Assembly (NCBI GenBank): GCA_026826555.1
Contig: JAKSZT010053883.1
Location: forward strand, 32,691,521-32,755,520
DNA from: Tolypeutes matacus
Lineage: Eukaryota > Chordata > Mammalia > Cingulata > Chlamyphoridae
DNA: 64,000 nt
Reading direction: 5' to 3'
In this document: positions 54,960 through 64,000 of the stretch, piece by piece
How the letters are laid out: every line of letters starts with the position of its first letter
Position numbering within the stretch: position 1 is the first letter of the stretch
Translations under genes and position numbers: made by a program
Notes under the pieces: generated by a model
Seen by the model: the letters and a program-made list of their open reading frames with translations, nothing else
Database searches by the model: none
Told to the model about the DNA's origin: nothing

Positions 54960-56610
54960 TTAACAAAAGATTTCTCTATAGCATGCAATGCTACTTGATA
55001 GCATTTTATCTACAATAGAACTTCTTTCATATTTGGAGCCAGTCCTCTCAAACCCTGCTGCTGCTTTATCAACTAAGTTTATGTAATATTCTAAGTCCTT
55101 TGTTGTCATTTCAACAGTGTTCACAGAATCTTTACCGGGAGTAGAGTCCATCTCAAAAAACCACTTTCTTTGCTCATCCATGAAAAGCAACTCCTCATCC
55201 ATTCATATTTTATCATGAGATTTCAGTAATTTGGTCACATCTTCAGGATCCACATCTAATTCTAGTTCACTTGCAATTTCCACCACATCTGCAGTTAACG
55301 TCCTCCATGAAGTCTTGAACCCCTCTAAGTCATCCATGAGGATTGGAAGCAACTTCTTCCAAACTCCTGTTAACGTTGATATTTTGGCCCCCTCCTATGA
55401 ATCACGAATAATGTTCTTAATGGCATCTAGCATGGTGAATTCTTTCCAGAAGAATTTCAATTTACTTTGCCCACATCCATCAGAAGAATCATTGTCTGTG
55501 GCAGCTATAGCCTTAGGAAATATATTTCCCAAATAATAAGACTTGAAAGTCAAAATGACCCCTTGATCCATGGGCTACAGAATAGGATGTTGTGTTACAG
55601 GCATGAAAACAATAATCTTGTACATTTCCATCAGAACTCTTGGGTGACCAGGTGCGTTGTAAAAGAGCAGTAATATTTTGAAAGGAATCTTTTTTACTGA
55701 GCAGTAGGCCTCAACAGTGGGCTTAAAATATTCATAAACCATGTTGTAAACAGATGTGCTGTCATCTAGGCTTTATTATTCCATTTATACAGCACAGGCA
55801 GAGTAGATTTAGCATAATTCTTAAGGGCCTTAGGATTTTCAGGATGGTAAATGAGCATTGGCTTCAAACTTAAAATCACCTGGGAGTCAGCCTGTCCTTT
55901 GAAGCTTTGAAGCCAGACATTGGCTTTTTCTCTCTTGCTGTGAAAGTCCTAGATGGCATGTCTTCCAATATAAGGCTGTTTCATCTACATTGAAAATCTG
56001 TTGTTAGTATAGCCACCTTCTTCAATTATCTTAGCTAGATATTCTGGATAACTTCTGCAGCACTTGCTGCTTCACCTTTCACTTTTATGTTTTCTTAAAC
56101 CTCATGAACCAGCCTCTGCTAGCTTTTCTTCTGCAGCTTCCTCACCTCTCTCAGCCTTCATAGAATTTAAGAGCATTTGGGCCTTGCTCTGGATTAGGCT
56201 TTGGCTTAGGGAATGTTGTGGCTGGTTTGATCTACCCAGACTTTTAAAATTTTCTCCATATCAGCAATAAGGCTGTTTCACTTTCTTATCAGTTGTGTGT
56301 TCACTGGATTGGAATTTTTTTTTTTTTTTTTTTTTTTTTTAAGCATGTACCTGGGAATAAACCCAGGACCTCGTACATGTGAAGCAGGCACTCAGCCACT
56401 GAGCTACATCTGCTCCGCAGGAGTAGCACTTTTAATTTTTTTCAAGAACTTTTGCATTGCATTCACAACTTGGTTAACTGTTTGGCACAAGAGGACTAAC
56501 TTTTGGCATATCTTGGGTTTTGACATAACTTCCACTTAATCTTTTTTAGCTTTTGATTTAAAGTGAGGGATATGCGACTCTTCTTTTCACCAGAACACTT
56601 AGATGCCGTT
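54960..56610 (-). pseudogene. Tigger1 transposase pseudogene (pogo-like DDE)
   Basis: The N terminus near 56610 reads ..TASKCSGEKKSRISLTLNQK; the initiator ATG has become ACG. The middle is shredded by frameshifts and by the SINE at 56315-56418. The C-terminal part at 54960-55202 begins [20 protein letters not shown] and is open for 80 codons to the natural stop. Inactive cut-and-paste transposase; related domestic genes are JRK/TIGD. Confidence 0.88.
56315..56418 (-). mobile_element. Short-type tRNA-like SINE inside Tigger1
   Basis: T(27) tail, AAGCATGTACCTGGGAATAAACCC (inverted B box diverged) to GAGCTACATCTGCTCCG. It interrupts transposon text TTCACTGGA/GTAGCACTTTT. Confidence 0.85.
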
Positions 56611-57016
56611 GTAGGATTATTAATTGGCCTAATTTCAATATTGTTGTGCCTCAGGGAGTAGGGAGGCCCGAGGAGAGAGAGAAAGACAGGAGGATAGCCA
56701 ATCAGTGGAACAGTTAGAACACATAACATTTATCACTTAAGTTTGCCGTCTTATATGGGTGCAGTTCGTTGTGCCCCAAAACAATTACAATAGTAACATC
56801 AAAGATCACTGATCATAGATCACCATAACAGGTATAATAATAATGACAAAGTCTGAAATATTGCAAGAATTACCAAAATTCGACACAAAGACATGAAGCA
56901 AGCACATGCTTTTGGAGAAACGGTACCAACAGACTTGCTTGATGCAGGGTTGCCACCAACCTTCAATTTAAAACATGCAGTATCTGCGAAATGCAATAAA
57001 ACGAGGTATTCCTGTA

Positions 57017-57380
57017 TATTGCTAATTGTATGCTATATGTAGCCATACCATTCTCTCAAACATATCCTGTGTCCTTAAAATTCTTGAATCACAGCTCATG
57101 CTTTTTCTTCAGTTTGGAATTCCTTGACTTTTTTTTGGATTGCCAAAATCCTACTTGTCATCTATGATTTAGGTCAAACACCATTCCTTCATGAACTCTT
57201 CTTCTTCCCCTCTCTCAAAATTAATCACTTCCTTGTACTTCAGTGTCATTTTATACAGTTTGTGTCTGTTATGCTATTTGCTTGGTATTATTGTTAATTA
57301 TTTACATGTTGGTCTCTGTCACTAGATTGTAAGCACCATGAGGTCAAGGAACAGATGTACATCAACTCTCTGTTTCCTTT
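57017..57380 (+). mobile_element. L2 LINE fragment, 3' of Tigger1
   Basis: AGGTCAAACACCATTCCTTCATGAACTC, TAATCACTTCCTTGTACTTC, TCACTAGATTGTAAGCACCATGAGGTCAAGG are the L2 3' UTR, continuing from 54561. Confidence 0.82.
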
Positions 57381-57548
57381 TCTGTCAGCTTAGGTATCTC
57401 ATTTTTAGATTATCAGATGATTGACAGTCCTGGGGTTCTTGAACTATTTGACTCATTTGCTTTTTTAAAACTTTTAAAAAAGATTCATAAATGCTCTGAG
57501 ACTAGGTAGATAGGCTCTGTTGGAGCAGGGCACAGTTGTTGTTGTTTG

Positions 57549-57910
57549 TAAGATTTATTATTTTTATTTATTTATTTCTCCCTACCTCGTTGTTTGCGCT
57601 TGCTGTCTGCTCATCCACTTCTTCTTTTTTTTTTTTTTTTTTTTAGGAGGCACCAGGAACCAAACCTGGGGCCTATCATGTGGGAGGGGAGCCCCTAATC
57701 ACTTGAGCCACCTCCACTCCCTGTTTGGTCACTCATCATGTTTCCTCGCTATGTCTCTTGGTTGCATCATTTCATTGCGTCAGCTCACCACGCCAGCCTG
57801 CCATATCAGCTCTCTGTCTTGGTTGTCCTCTTTAGGAGGCACTGGGAACCAAACCAGGACCTTCCATGTGGTAGGCGGGAGCTCAATTGCTTGAGCCACA
57901 TCTGCTTCCC
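57549..57910 (-). mobile_element. Dimeric DAS-related SINE
   Basis: Inverted dimer (GGAGGCACCAGGAACCAAACC ... GGAGGCACTGGGAACC ... CACATCTGCTTCCC). A T(20) tract at 57626 interrupts the linker, perhaps a tail-only insertion. Confidence 0.85.
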
Positions 57911-58289
57911 AGGACACATTTTTGTTCCTCAAATGCAGGCTTTCATTCTAAGCCCATACCAGTCCTAAAATTGCTTCTATTTGAGTAGGGCAGATAGACA
58001 AGTAAACATTGATACCCTGCAATAAACACAAGAGGAAAAGCACCTAATATAATGTGTATGAGGGATGGAAAAAGCTCCTGGAGTAGGTAATAATTGAATT
58101 GAATTCTGAAGAATAAGTAGTCAGAGAAAGGGAGTAGTTGCATGTATGCAGAGGAAACAGTATATGCCAAGGCATGGAAATGCGAGAAATTGCAAGTTGT
58201 TCAGTAAGGCTGGAAATTAGAGTTTTTATGGAGGGGTGGAGAGGAGTAAGTGTCAGGCAGGCATCACATCATAATGGATCTTCTAAGGT

Positions 58290-58575
58290 TTAGTTAGAGT
58301 CACTCTTCTGGGAAACTTTCACTAACCTTCCATATTTACCTTCCTACTCAGGCAGGCTCAACCACCTCTCTTATGCTCTTGAACATTCTGTACTTAACTT
58401 TGTTATGGCACTCAGCAAGCTATATTGAAGTTATTTCTCTTCTCTGCTAGATTGATCTCTTTTAAAGGTAGGGACTGTGACTTTGACACCTTTATTGCCA
58501 GAGTCAAACATAGAATTTCTAGAAGCTAGATGCTTTAACAAAGATTTCTTCAGAGAATAAATGAGTGAATGATTG
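58290..58575 (+). mobile_element. L2 3' end
   Basis: CTGGGAAACTTTCACTAACC, GATCTCTTTTAAAGGTAGGGACTGTG and AGAGAATAAATGAGTGAATGA, typical of the L2 3' terminus. Confidence 0.75.
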
Positions 58576-60820
58576 AGCTAGATTTTAAAGAATAAGTAGC
58601 ATCTGTATAGGTGAAGAGGAAGAGAGCAGCATGCCATGAAGGGAAAATAAACAGTATGAGCAAAGTGTCAGTGATTTAAATGAGACTGTAACTGGCAAGC
58701 TGATTCTGATTCAGTCTGTAGATGATGACATGGGCTTGGAAAGGATGTTGGAAATGTAGGATAACTGAATCAGCATCTAAAATGATCAAAATATACTAGA
58801 ATGACAGTGGCAAAATCTGATAAGAATCATGGCTTGAAGTACTTTTGGGACTATTAAATGAAAGATAGATTAGACCTAAAAAAATAATTCAAATAGTCTC
58901 AAGTGAGAAACAATAGGAAGAATTTATAAGGAAGCAGATTGACACTTTATAGAATTATTAAATTGGTATGTATTGCTTTATGAGGTAGTGAATTCTCTGT
59001 ATTCTTGAGTGTTTAAGCAGCAAAAATATTGTAGATTTATGCAAGATTTGGATGGACCTTTCAACTCTGTCTATGTGATTTTTTGTTGTTGAAGGGATCA
59101 GCAGGGAATTGGACTAGATAACGTCTAAGGTCCATTCTAGTTTCTAAGTTCTGTGGTCTATAATAGGAAGAGATAATTGTTCCTTCCAAAACAGGATAGG
59201 ATAGGGCAAACATGAGAGTAAGAGACTTAATATTTCAAGGTTGAAGGAGGTGAAGGTAGGTTCAGAGACAGAAATGAGAGAGCACTATTGAATGCCTACA
59301 AATTCAGAAAAATAAATGGACAATGCAGTCACCTGGAAGTAGGGAGAGAGAATTGACCTTGTTTGGAATAGTACCCATGTGACTTATACTAGGCAGTCAG
59401 TAAGATGGGAACAACTGGGCAATAGGGGCAGAGAGCCTAGCTGAATGAAATGTGTATGGATTATTAGTGAACCAGATTTATATAATTCCACATGTTCTTC
59501 TGAAAAGGTCTTTGATATAGAGAAGAAATGGAAGAGTCAAGCAATGATTATAATTCAGGTGTGGAGATTGCATGGAGAACATAGTAGTAGAAAGTTAGGT
59601 GAGATTCCTTGTGGTATTAATTAGTGAGATTGAATTGCTTAACCATGTTATCTACATAGATGGGGATAATCTTAGATATTACTAATGAATAAGGTGAGAT
59701 AAGAATAGAGTAATTGAAAAGTGAGGAGAATGTTAAGAAGGTTGTGTTGGAGAGGGAATGAAGCCCAGGCTGTGGTAGTGTGGTGGCTGGATATGAATTG
59801 GAGATGAAGGTCAGTGGAACCAAATTGGCATTGTACTTTCAGGTCAGCATATCAAATACATTGTCAGTATGTATGTTAAAGTAATGTGAGGATGATGGCA
59901 GGGGATACATGTGGAAATGATAAATGTGAAACAAATTGTCAGGGAAGGTAGATTTGCCACGTAGAGGGGTATGGGCAGTAGGGAATAACCAATGACAGTG
60001 AAGGTGATTTGAATAAGATGGTATAGGGAATGACATGGGCTTCAAATAAATAGAAGAGGAGCAGGGCTGATGGATCAGACTTGGCTTTGGGAATTGGCAG
60101 GAGTGGGATAAGGTAAGTCCTCTGTAGGATAGGGCCTCTGTGGTGGAGCAGTCATTATCAAGTGTTGACAGTCTTTTTTCTGTTAAAGTGAAAAGTGAAA
60201 AAGTTGAGAATAAAGGGGATATTGCCTACAAAGAAATGAAGTTTCTGTAAGACTTAGGAGAAGAAAGGGAGGAAAGAGATGTAGGGGGACACTGGGTAAC
60301 TTTGAGAGTTTGGCCACTTGGTAATGGCTAGTGAGGAAATCGGAATGATGAAAGTAGTGGGTAAAAGAGGGAATGAAGCACTGATAAGCAGATTGGTGCG
60401 TGAAGAGAGAATTAACCACTGCAGCATGAGTGCCCCAAATGTCATTATACCTTTGTGGGAGGGATGATGCCAAAAGGCCACCCCACCCCTTCTGTTGGTC
60501 GTATTCACGGCTATGGCTTTTTGGAGCTCTTTGTGGAGGGAGGGAGGGTCACTGTGCTCCCCAGAGAATTATGATGCTAAGGAATCTCTGCTATGACATA
60601 ATTTTTGAGGCAAATGATTCTACCTAATCTGTAAAGTGACAACATGGTCAGGACTGAAAGGGAAATTCAGATAATCCAAACCTCCCTAACGACGAGACAC
60701 TGTCTCTCACTGTTCTGTGGGGAAAGCCAATCTTTTTAAGTGGTCCTGGAAAAACTGGGGTGTGGGAACTTTTTGCTTGGGTAGCACTAAGCCAATGTCT
60801 TTTCTGTGTGTCTTTTACAG
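58576..60820. other. Unique intronic sequence before the MACF1 exon
   Basis: 2.2 kb, purine-rich on the + strand, with GA- and GGA-rich text at 59190-60380. No exon or clear repeat; possibly a very old element beyond recognition by eye. Confidence 0.4.
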
Positions 60821-60882
60821 ATGAACGGGACCGGGTTCAGAAGAAAACATTCACCAAGTGGGTCAACAAGCACTTGATGAAG
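60821..60882 (+). CDS. MACF1: MACF1 coding exon, start of first calponin-homology (CH1) domain
   Basis: Internal exon of 62 bp. The acceptor is a pyrimidine-rich run ending TTTTACAG and the donor is AAG|GTAGGA. The first two bases (AT) complete a codon split by the upstream intron, and the exon then reads 20 full codons to the donor, beginning (D)[13 protein letters not shown]. Spectraplakins and plectin have this exon at the start of the actin-binding tandem CH region. Residues WVNKHLMK match MACF1; from memory plectin has ..KHLIK and dystonin ..WINQHLMK. MACF1 is a giant cytoplasmic linker joining actin, through this domain, to microtubules. The next CH1 exon does not appear in the remaining 3.1 kb. 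The gene identity rests on 21 residues, so DST or PLEC cannot be fully excluded without flanking exons. Confidence 0.92.
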
Positions 60883-61695
60883 GTAGGACTCCTTTGTCTG
60901 TGCTGCCCTAGCACTGCTTGCTGGTTTTAATCCAGATCTATCATTCCTGTTTCTCAGATAGTACAGATTGCTTGTCATGTGCTTCTGTCTATGGAAGATA
61001 CACATGTGACTTTTAAAAAATTTTAACTAACATGGTCATAATAGTGTGGAAACTTTTACTGATAAGGTTCTTGTAAAGGGCAGTAATACATGCCATTACC
61101 TCAGAAGGTTGAGGTTAATGGTTCCATGGGATGATTCCTGGGATTTAAAGAGGACTTCACTCCTAGTTTTACAAATTATTTTGTAAGCCACTTTCTTTAT
61201 TTTTATTTTTTAGTGTGATCACTATGTAACTTTGGGATAATGGAGATTTTGCGCTCTCTCCTTTAAAGTGCACATATCATGAATGCATAGTTGATGAATT
61301 TTAAAATGTGTATACACCTGTATAACCACCATGCAGATCAAGATGCAGAACATTTCTAGAATGGCTAGGTTATTGGGGATGATTATTGTTGTTATTATCA
61401 TTATTAAATGGGAAGAAACCGAGGCAGAGCCATTTTAAACACCACCAAAGGGGAAATGGTATTACTAATATGGCAGTCATGATTTGAAAGCAAAGTCTTT
61501 GAGTTTATAATAATTACGACTTTCTCTGGCAAAGGTCTCTAGTAACCTCTTGTCATATTCAGTGGCCTAGTTTTATCTTCCTCCTATTTGATTTTTCTGT
61601 AGCATTTGATATTGTTGACTAACGACTCCTTAAAACTATTTCTTAATTTGGCTTCTAGGACACTGCTTTTTTACTGAACTACCTCTTTCCTCTAT
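60883..61695. other. MACF1 intron 3' of the CH1 exon
   Basis: Contains the L1 remnant at 61240. No second CH exon (expected to start VRKHINDLYED) is visible here or later in the window. Confidence 0.5.
61240..61370 (-). mobile_element. Old L1 3'-UTR remnant
   Basis: TTTAAAATGTGTATACACCTGTATAACCACCATGCAGATCAAGATGCAGAACATTTC is standard inverted old-L1 text. Confidence 0.75.
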
Positions 61696-61709
61696 GAATG
61701 CCTTTTTTT

Positions 61710-62085
61710 TTTTTAAGATTAATTTTATTATTTATTCCTACCCCCCGCCCCCCGTTGTTTGCACTTGCTGTCTGCTTTCTGTGTCCATTTGCTATGTGCT
61801 CTTTGTGTCTACTCATCTTCTCTTTAGGAGGTACCGGGAACTGAACCTGGGACTTCTCACGTGGGAGAGAGGCACTCAATTGCTTGAGCCACCTCTGCTC
61901 CCTGCTTTGTTGTCTCTCTCATTGTGTTTCCTCCTTGTGTCTCTTGTTGTGTCTTCACGTTGTGTCAGCTCACCGCACCAGCCCGTCGCACCAGCTCCTT
62001 CTTCAGGAGGTACTGGGAACCAAATCTGGGACCTCCCATGTGGTAGGTGGGAGCTCAATTGCTTGAGTCACATCTGCTTCCCAAA
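61710..62085 (-). mobile_element. Dimeric DAS-related SINE
   Basis: Inverted dimer. Duplications GAATGCCTTTTTTT (61696-61709) and GAATTCCTTTTTTT (62086-62099), one mismatch. Confidence 0.9.
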
Positions 62086-62399
62086 GAATTCCTTTTTTTC
62101 TGCCTCTTTCACTGACTCCTTCCATGTTGATGTTCCCTGGGTTCTAATGTAGACCCTTTTCTTATATTATTTTCTGTATTTTTGGGGGGAAGATCACATC
62201 TGTTTTAGTCACAGGGACTGTTTGGTGGCATGAAATACAAAGAAACACTAGTAGAAAGGATACAGGACGATCTCACAAGATCCAATGTCTGGATGCAGCT
62301 GGGTTTTATGAAAATTCATCATTTATTGGGCAGCTACTCAGTCATTCTTTTTATGAGGCCTTGTAGTCCTTAATTTCTACTTCTTTTTTGCATGTCTCT

Positions 62400-62860
62400 G
62401 TCTTACTTCCCTATCTGCTAAAACAAATACCATACAATGGGTTGATTTAAACAGTGGAAATTTATCACCTCATGGTTTTGAGGCTAGGAGAAGTACAGAA
62501 TCGAAGTGTCAGCAAGGCGATATTTTCTCCCTGAAGACCGTGGTATTTTTGGGGCCGGCTGCTGATGATCATTGGTCCTTGGTTCTTCTGTCATATGGCA
62601 GTGCACCTGGCGATGTCTTCTTTTCCCTTTAGGCTGTTGACTTCCAGCTTCTTCTATGGCTTTTTCTCTCTATCTGGATTTCATTCTGCTTAAAAAGGAC
62701 TCCAGTAATCCAGATTAAAGCCCAATCGGATTAAGATGGACAACACTTTAACTGAAGTAACATCTTCAAGTGGTTTACAGTGGGTCCACACCCACCAGAA
62801 TGGATTAAGATTAAAAACATGTTTTTCTGGGGTACATAATTTAACCTACCATAGTTTCCT
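62400..62860 (-). mobile_element. LTR-type repeat (MaLR-like, family A)
   Basis: CTATCTGCTAAAACAAATACCATAC left edge, TTTTCTCCCTGAAGACC, ACTCCAGTAATCCAGATTAAAG, GTTTTTCTGGGGTACATAATTTAACCTACCATAG right edge. Third member of the family seen at 24876 and 26748. Confidence 0.7.
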
Positions 62861-63469
62861 ACATTCATTTTTCCTGTATTTCTCCTATTGCTTAAGTGTG
62901 AGCCATTTTGACTGTCCCCAAAATGGTGACAGAAACCCTGGAGGCTGTATGATTCTAAAGACAAAACACTAGAAAATCTGATTGGCTGGGGTTTTCTTTT
63001 CCTGCATGGATCAGGTGTCCATCTATATTTTAGTAAGCTATGGTCAGGAAGATGGCTACATAAATAAAAAATGTTTTTCAATTTTCAGACCATGGAAATA
63101 TATGGATAAAGAGACAGTGATAGAACCTTTTCCTGCAGTCTTACCTAAACCAAAGAACTGTGTTTCTGACATTCTGCTTGACAAGTCCATTTGGGTGCTA
63201 CCTATGCACATCCTATATTCAGCATATCCCAAATTTCTAAATATTTTCACTTACGTACTCAGCTGTCCAAGTTAGGAATCTAGAATCATACTTAATTTAG
63301 TCCATAATCTCTGCCTTGTTATTAAGTCCAGTCACTTGTATCTCAGAAAGATTGCTTGCATCTGTATTCTGTTCATCTCCATCACCTCTGTTTTAGTCCA
63401 GGACCTCTTTGTGTTTTACCTTGACCACCATAATAATTTCCTAATGAAGTTTTCTGTGATAACAATCAT
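62861..63469. other. Unique intronic sequence
   Basis: Two overlapping chance ORFs only; nothing recognised. Confidence 0.4.
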
Positions 63470-63690
63470 AATGATAACAGTAGTAGTAGTTTTGAGTGAC
63501 TACTGTAAGTCACACTATACTAAGTCCTTTACATGGATTATCTCATTTAATCCTTCAGTGGCTTATGCTATATGCTCTATTTATGCCCCCATTTTATTGA
63601 TGAGGAAAATGAGGTTCAGAGAGGTTAAGTAACTTGTTCAAGGTCATGCCACTAGAAAGAACATAAATTCAGGCAATCTAAAGTCTAGAG
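63470..63690 (-). repeat. MIR
   Basis: CTAAGTCCTTTACATGGATTATCTCATTTAATCC, GATGAGGAAAATGAGGTTCAGAGAGGTTAAGTAACTTG and AAGGTCATGCCACTAG: a well preserved inverted MIR. Confidence 0.9.
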
Positions 63691-63699
63691 CCTATGCTT

Positions 63700-63950
63700 T
63701 TTTTTTTTTTTTTTAACAATTTATTGAAGTATATCATTCATACATGAACATACATAAACTAAGTATTTAGTAAACATCGTGAACTTACAAAACAAACATG
63801 CATAACATCATACAGGGCTCCCACACATACCCCCACACACACCAAACACCCTGCACTGTTGTGAAACATTTGTTACAAATCATGAAAGAGCATCGTCAAA
63901 GTATTACTACCAACTATAGTCCATATCTTCCTCCCCTATACATTTTTTTA
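63700..63950 (-). mobile_element. L1 3' end
   Basis: T(17), AACAATTTATTGAAGTATATCATTCATAC, GGGCTCCCACACATACCC and AACTATAGTCCATA follow an inverted L1 3' UTR of a different subfamily from copies 1 and 2. Confidence 0.78.
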
Positions 63951-63953
63951 AGG

Positions 63954-64000
<47 letters not shown>
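63954..64000. repeat. (TATC)n tetranucleotide microsatellite
   Basis: At least eleven uninterrupted TATC units running off the window edge; likely polymorphic. Confidence 0.97.

Larger units (their letters stand above)
54562..57014 (-). mobile_element. Full-length Tigger1 (Tc1/mariner-type) DNA transposon
   Basis: Terminal inverted repeats: left TAGGCACACCTCAGAGATA, right ending GAGGTATTCCTG. TA target duplications at 54560-54561 and 57015-57016. Length about 2.45 kb, normal for Tigger1 allowing for the SINE inside. Internal text (GGTGGAGGGTCTTGCCTCGA, TCACAGATCACCATAACA-like end) is characteristic. Confidence 0.95.

Noticed and set aside
1..64000. CRISPR array, prokaryotic operon or phage-like system
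   Set aside because: No regularly spaced repeats, ribosome-binding sites or compact gene order; everything fits a mammalian intron.
60883..64000. Second CH1 exon of MACF1
   Set aside because: No reading of the expected RKHINDLYEDLRDG motif found on the + strand before the window ends.

Overview
This 64 kb window is vertebrate nuclear DNA, not bacterial. It is almost entirely intronic. The best pointer to the organism is more than twenty copies of tRNA-derived SINEs of the DAS type, with an A-box-like TGGCTCAATCAG, a B-box-like GGTTCGGTTCC and an (AAATA)n AAATCTT-A tail. I associate these with armadillos, so the source is probably Dasypus novemcinctus or a close relative (recognised from memory, no search run). 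MIR, L2, MLT1 and Tigger1 fossils confirm a placental mammal.

Gene content: one certain coding exon, 60821-60882 on the + strand. It is 62 bp with clean AG/GT borders and encodes the start of the first calponin-homology domain of a plakin; residue choices fit MACF1 (ACF7) better than dystonin or plectin. Two single-exon open stretches lie upstream on the same strand, each starting with ATG, ending at a GT donor and leaving exactly one G to complete the split Asp codon of the 62-bp exon. Exon 30646-30754 encodes a short hydrophobic membrane-anchor-like N terminus followed by basic residues, the same design as the plectin 1b first exon. Exon 40830-40896 encodes a 22-residue His/Cys-containing N terminus and has a TATA-like box about 90 bp upstream. 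I read the window as the alternative-promoter region of MACF1, where different first exons splice to a shared CH1 exon. The next CH exon is not reached before the right edge.

Repeat layout: 1-4.7 kb, old L1, MLT1 and SINE pieces; 4.78-11.53 kb, a full-length antisense L1 with a 17-bp target-site duplication; 11.5-17.7 kb, MIRs and SINEs in unique sequence; 17.7-24.6 kb, an older antisense L1 with nested insertions; 24.9-29.8 kb, LTR-type elements, L2 and L1 ends; 30-31 kb, putative first exon; 33-37.6 kb, SINEs, an unidentified 0.8-kb retroposon and L1/MIR nests; 38-43 kb, mostly unique DNA with the second putative first exon; 43.5-46 kb, an LTR and a pile-up of SINEs at one target; 46.7-54.1 kb, an ERV-type LTR hit by a chimeric U6 retrocopy, then a second full-length antisense L1; 54.1-57.4 kb, an L2 split by a full-length Tigger1; 57.4-64 kb, SINEs, the MACF1 exon, an LTR-type repeat, MIR and an L1 end, finishing in a (TATC)n microsatellite.

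No CRISPR, prokaryotic operon or complete protein-coding gene is present. The most interesting signals are the two phase-matched alternative first exons, the U6:mRNA-tail chimera, two full-length L1s that share the same inactivating lesions, poly(A)-only insertions with perfect duplications, and a SINE carrying a transduced 3' flank.
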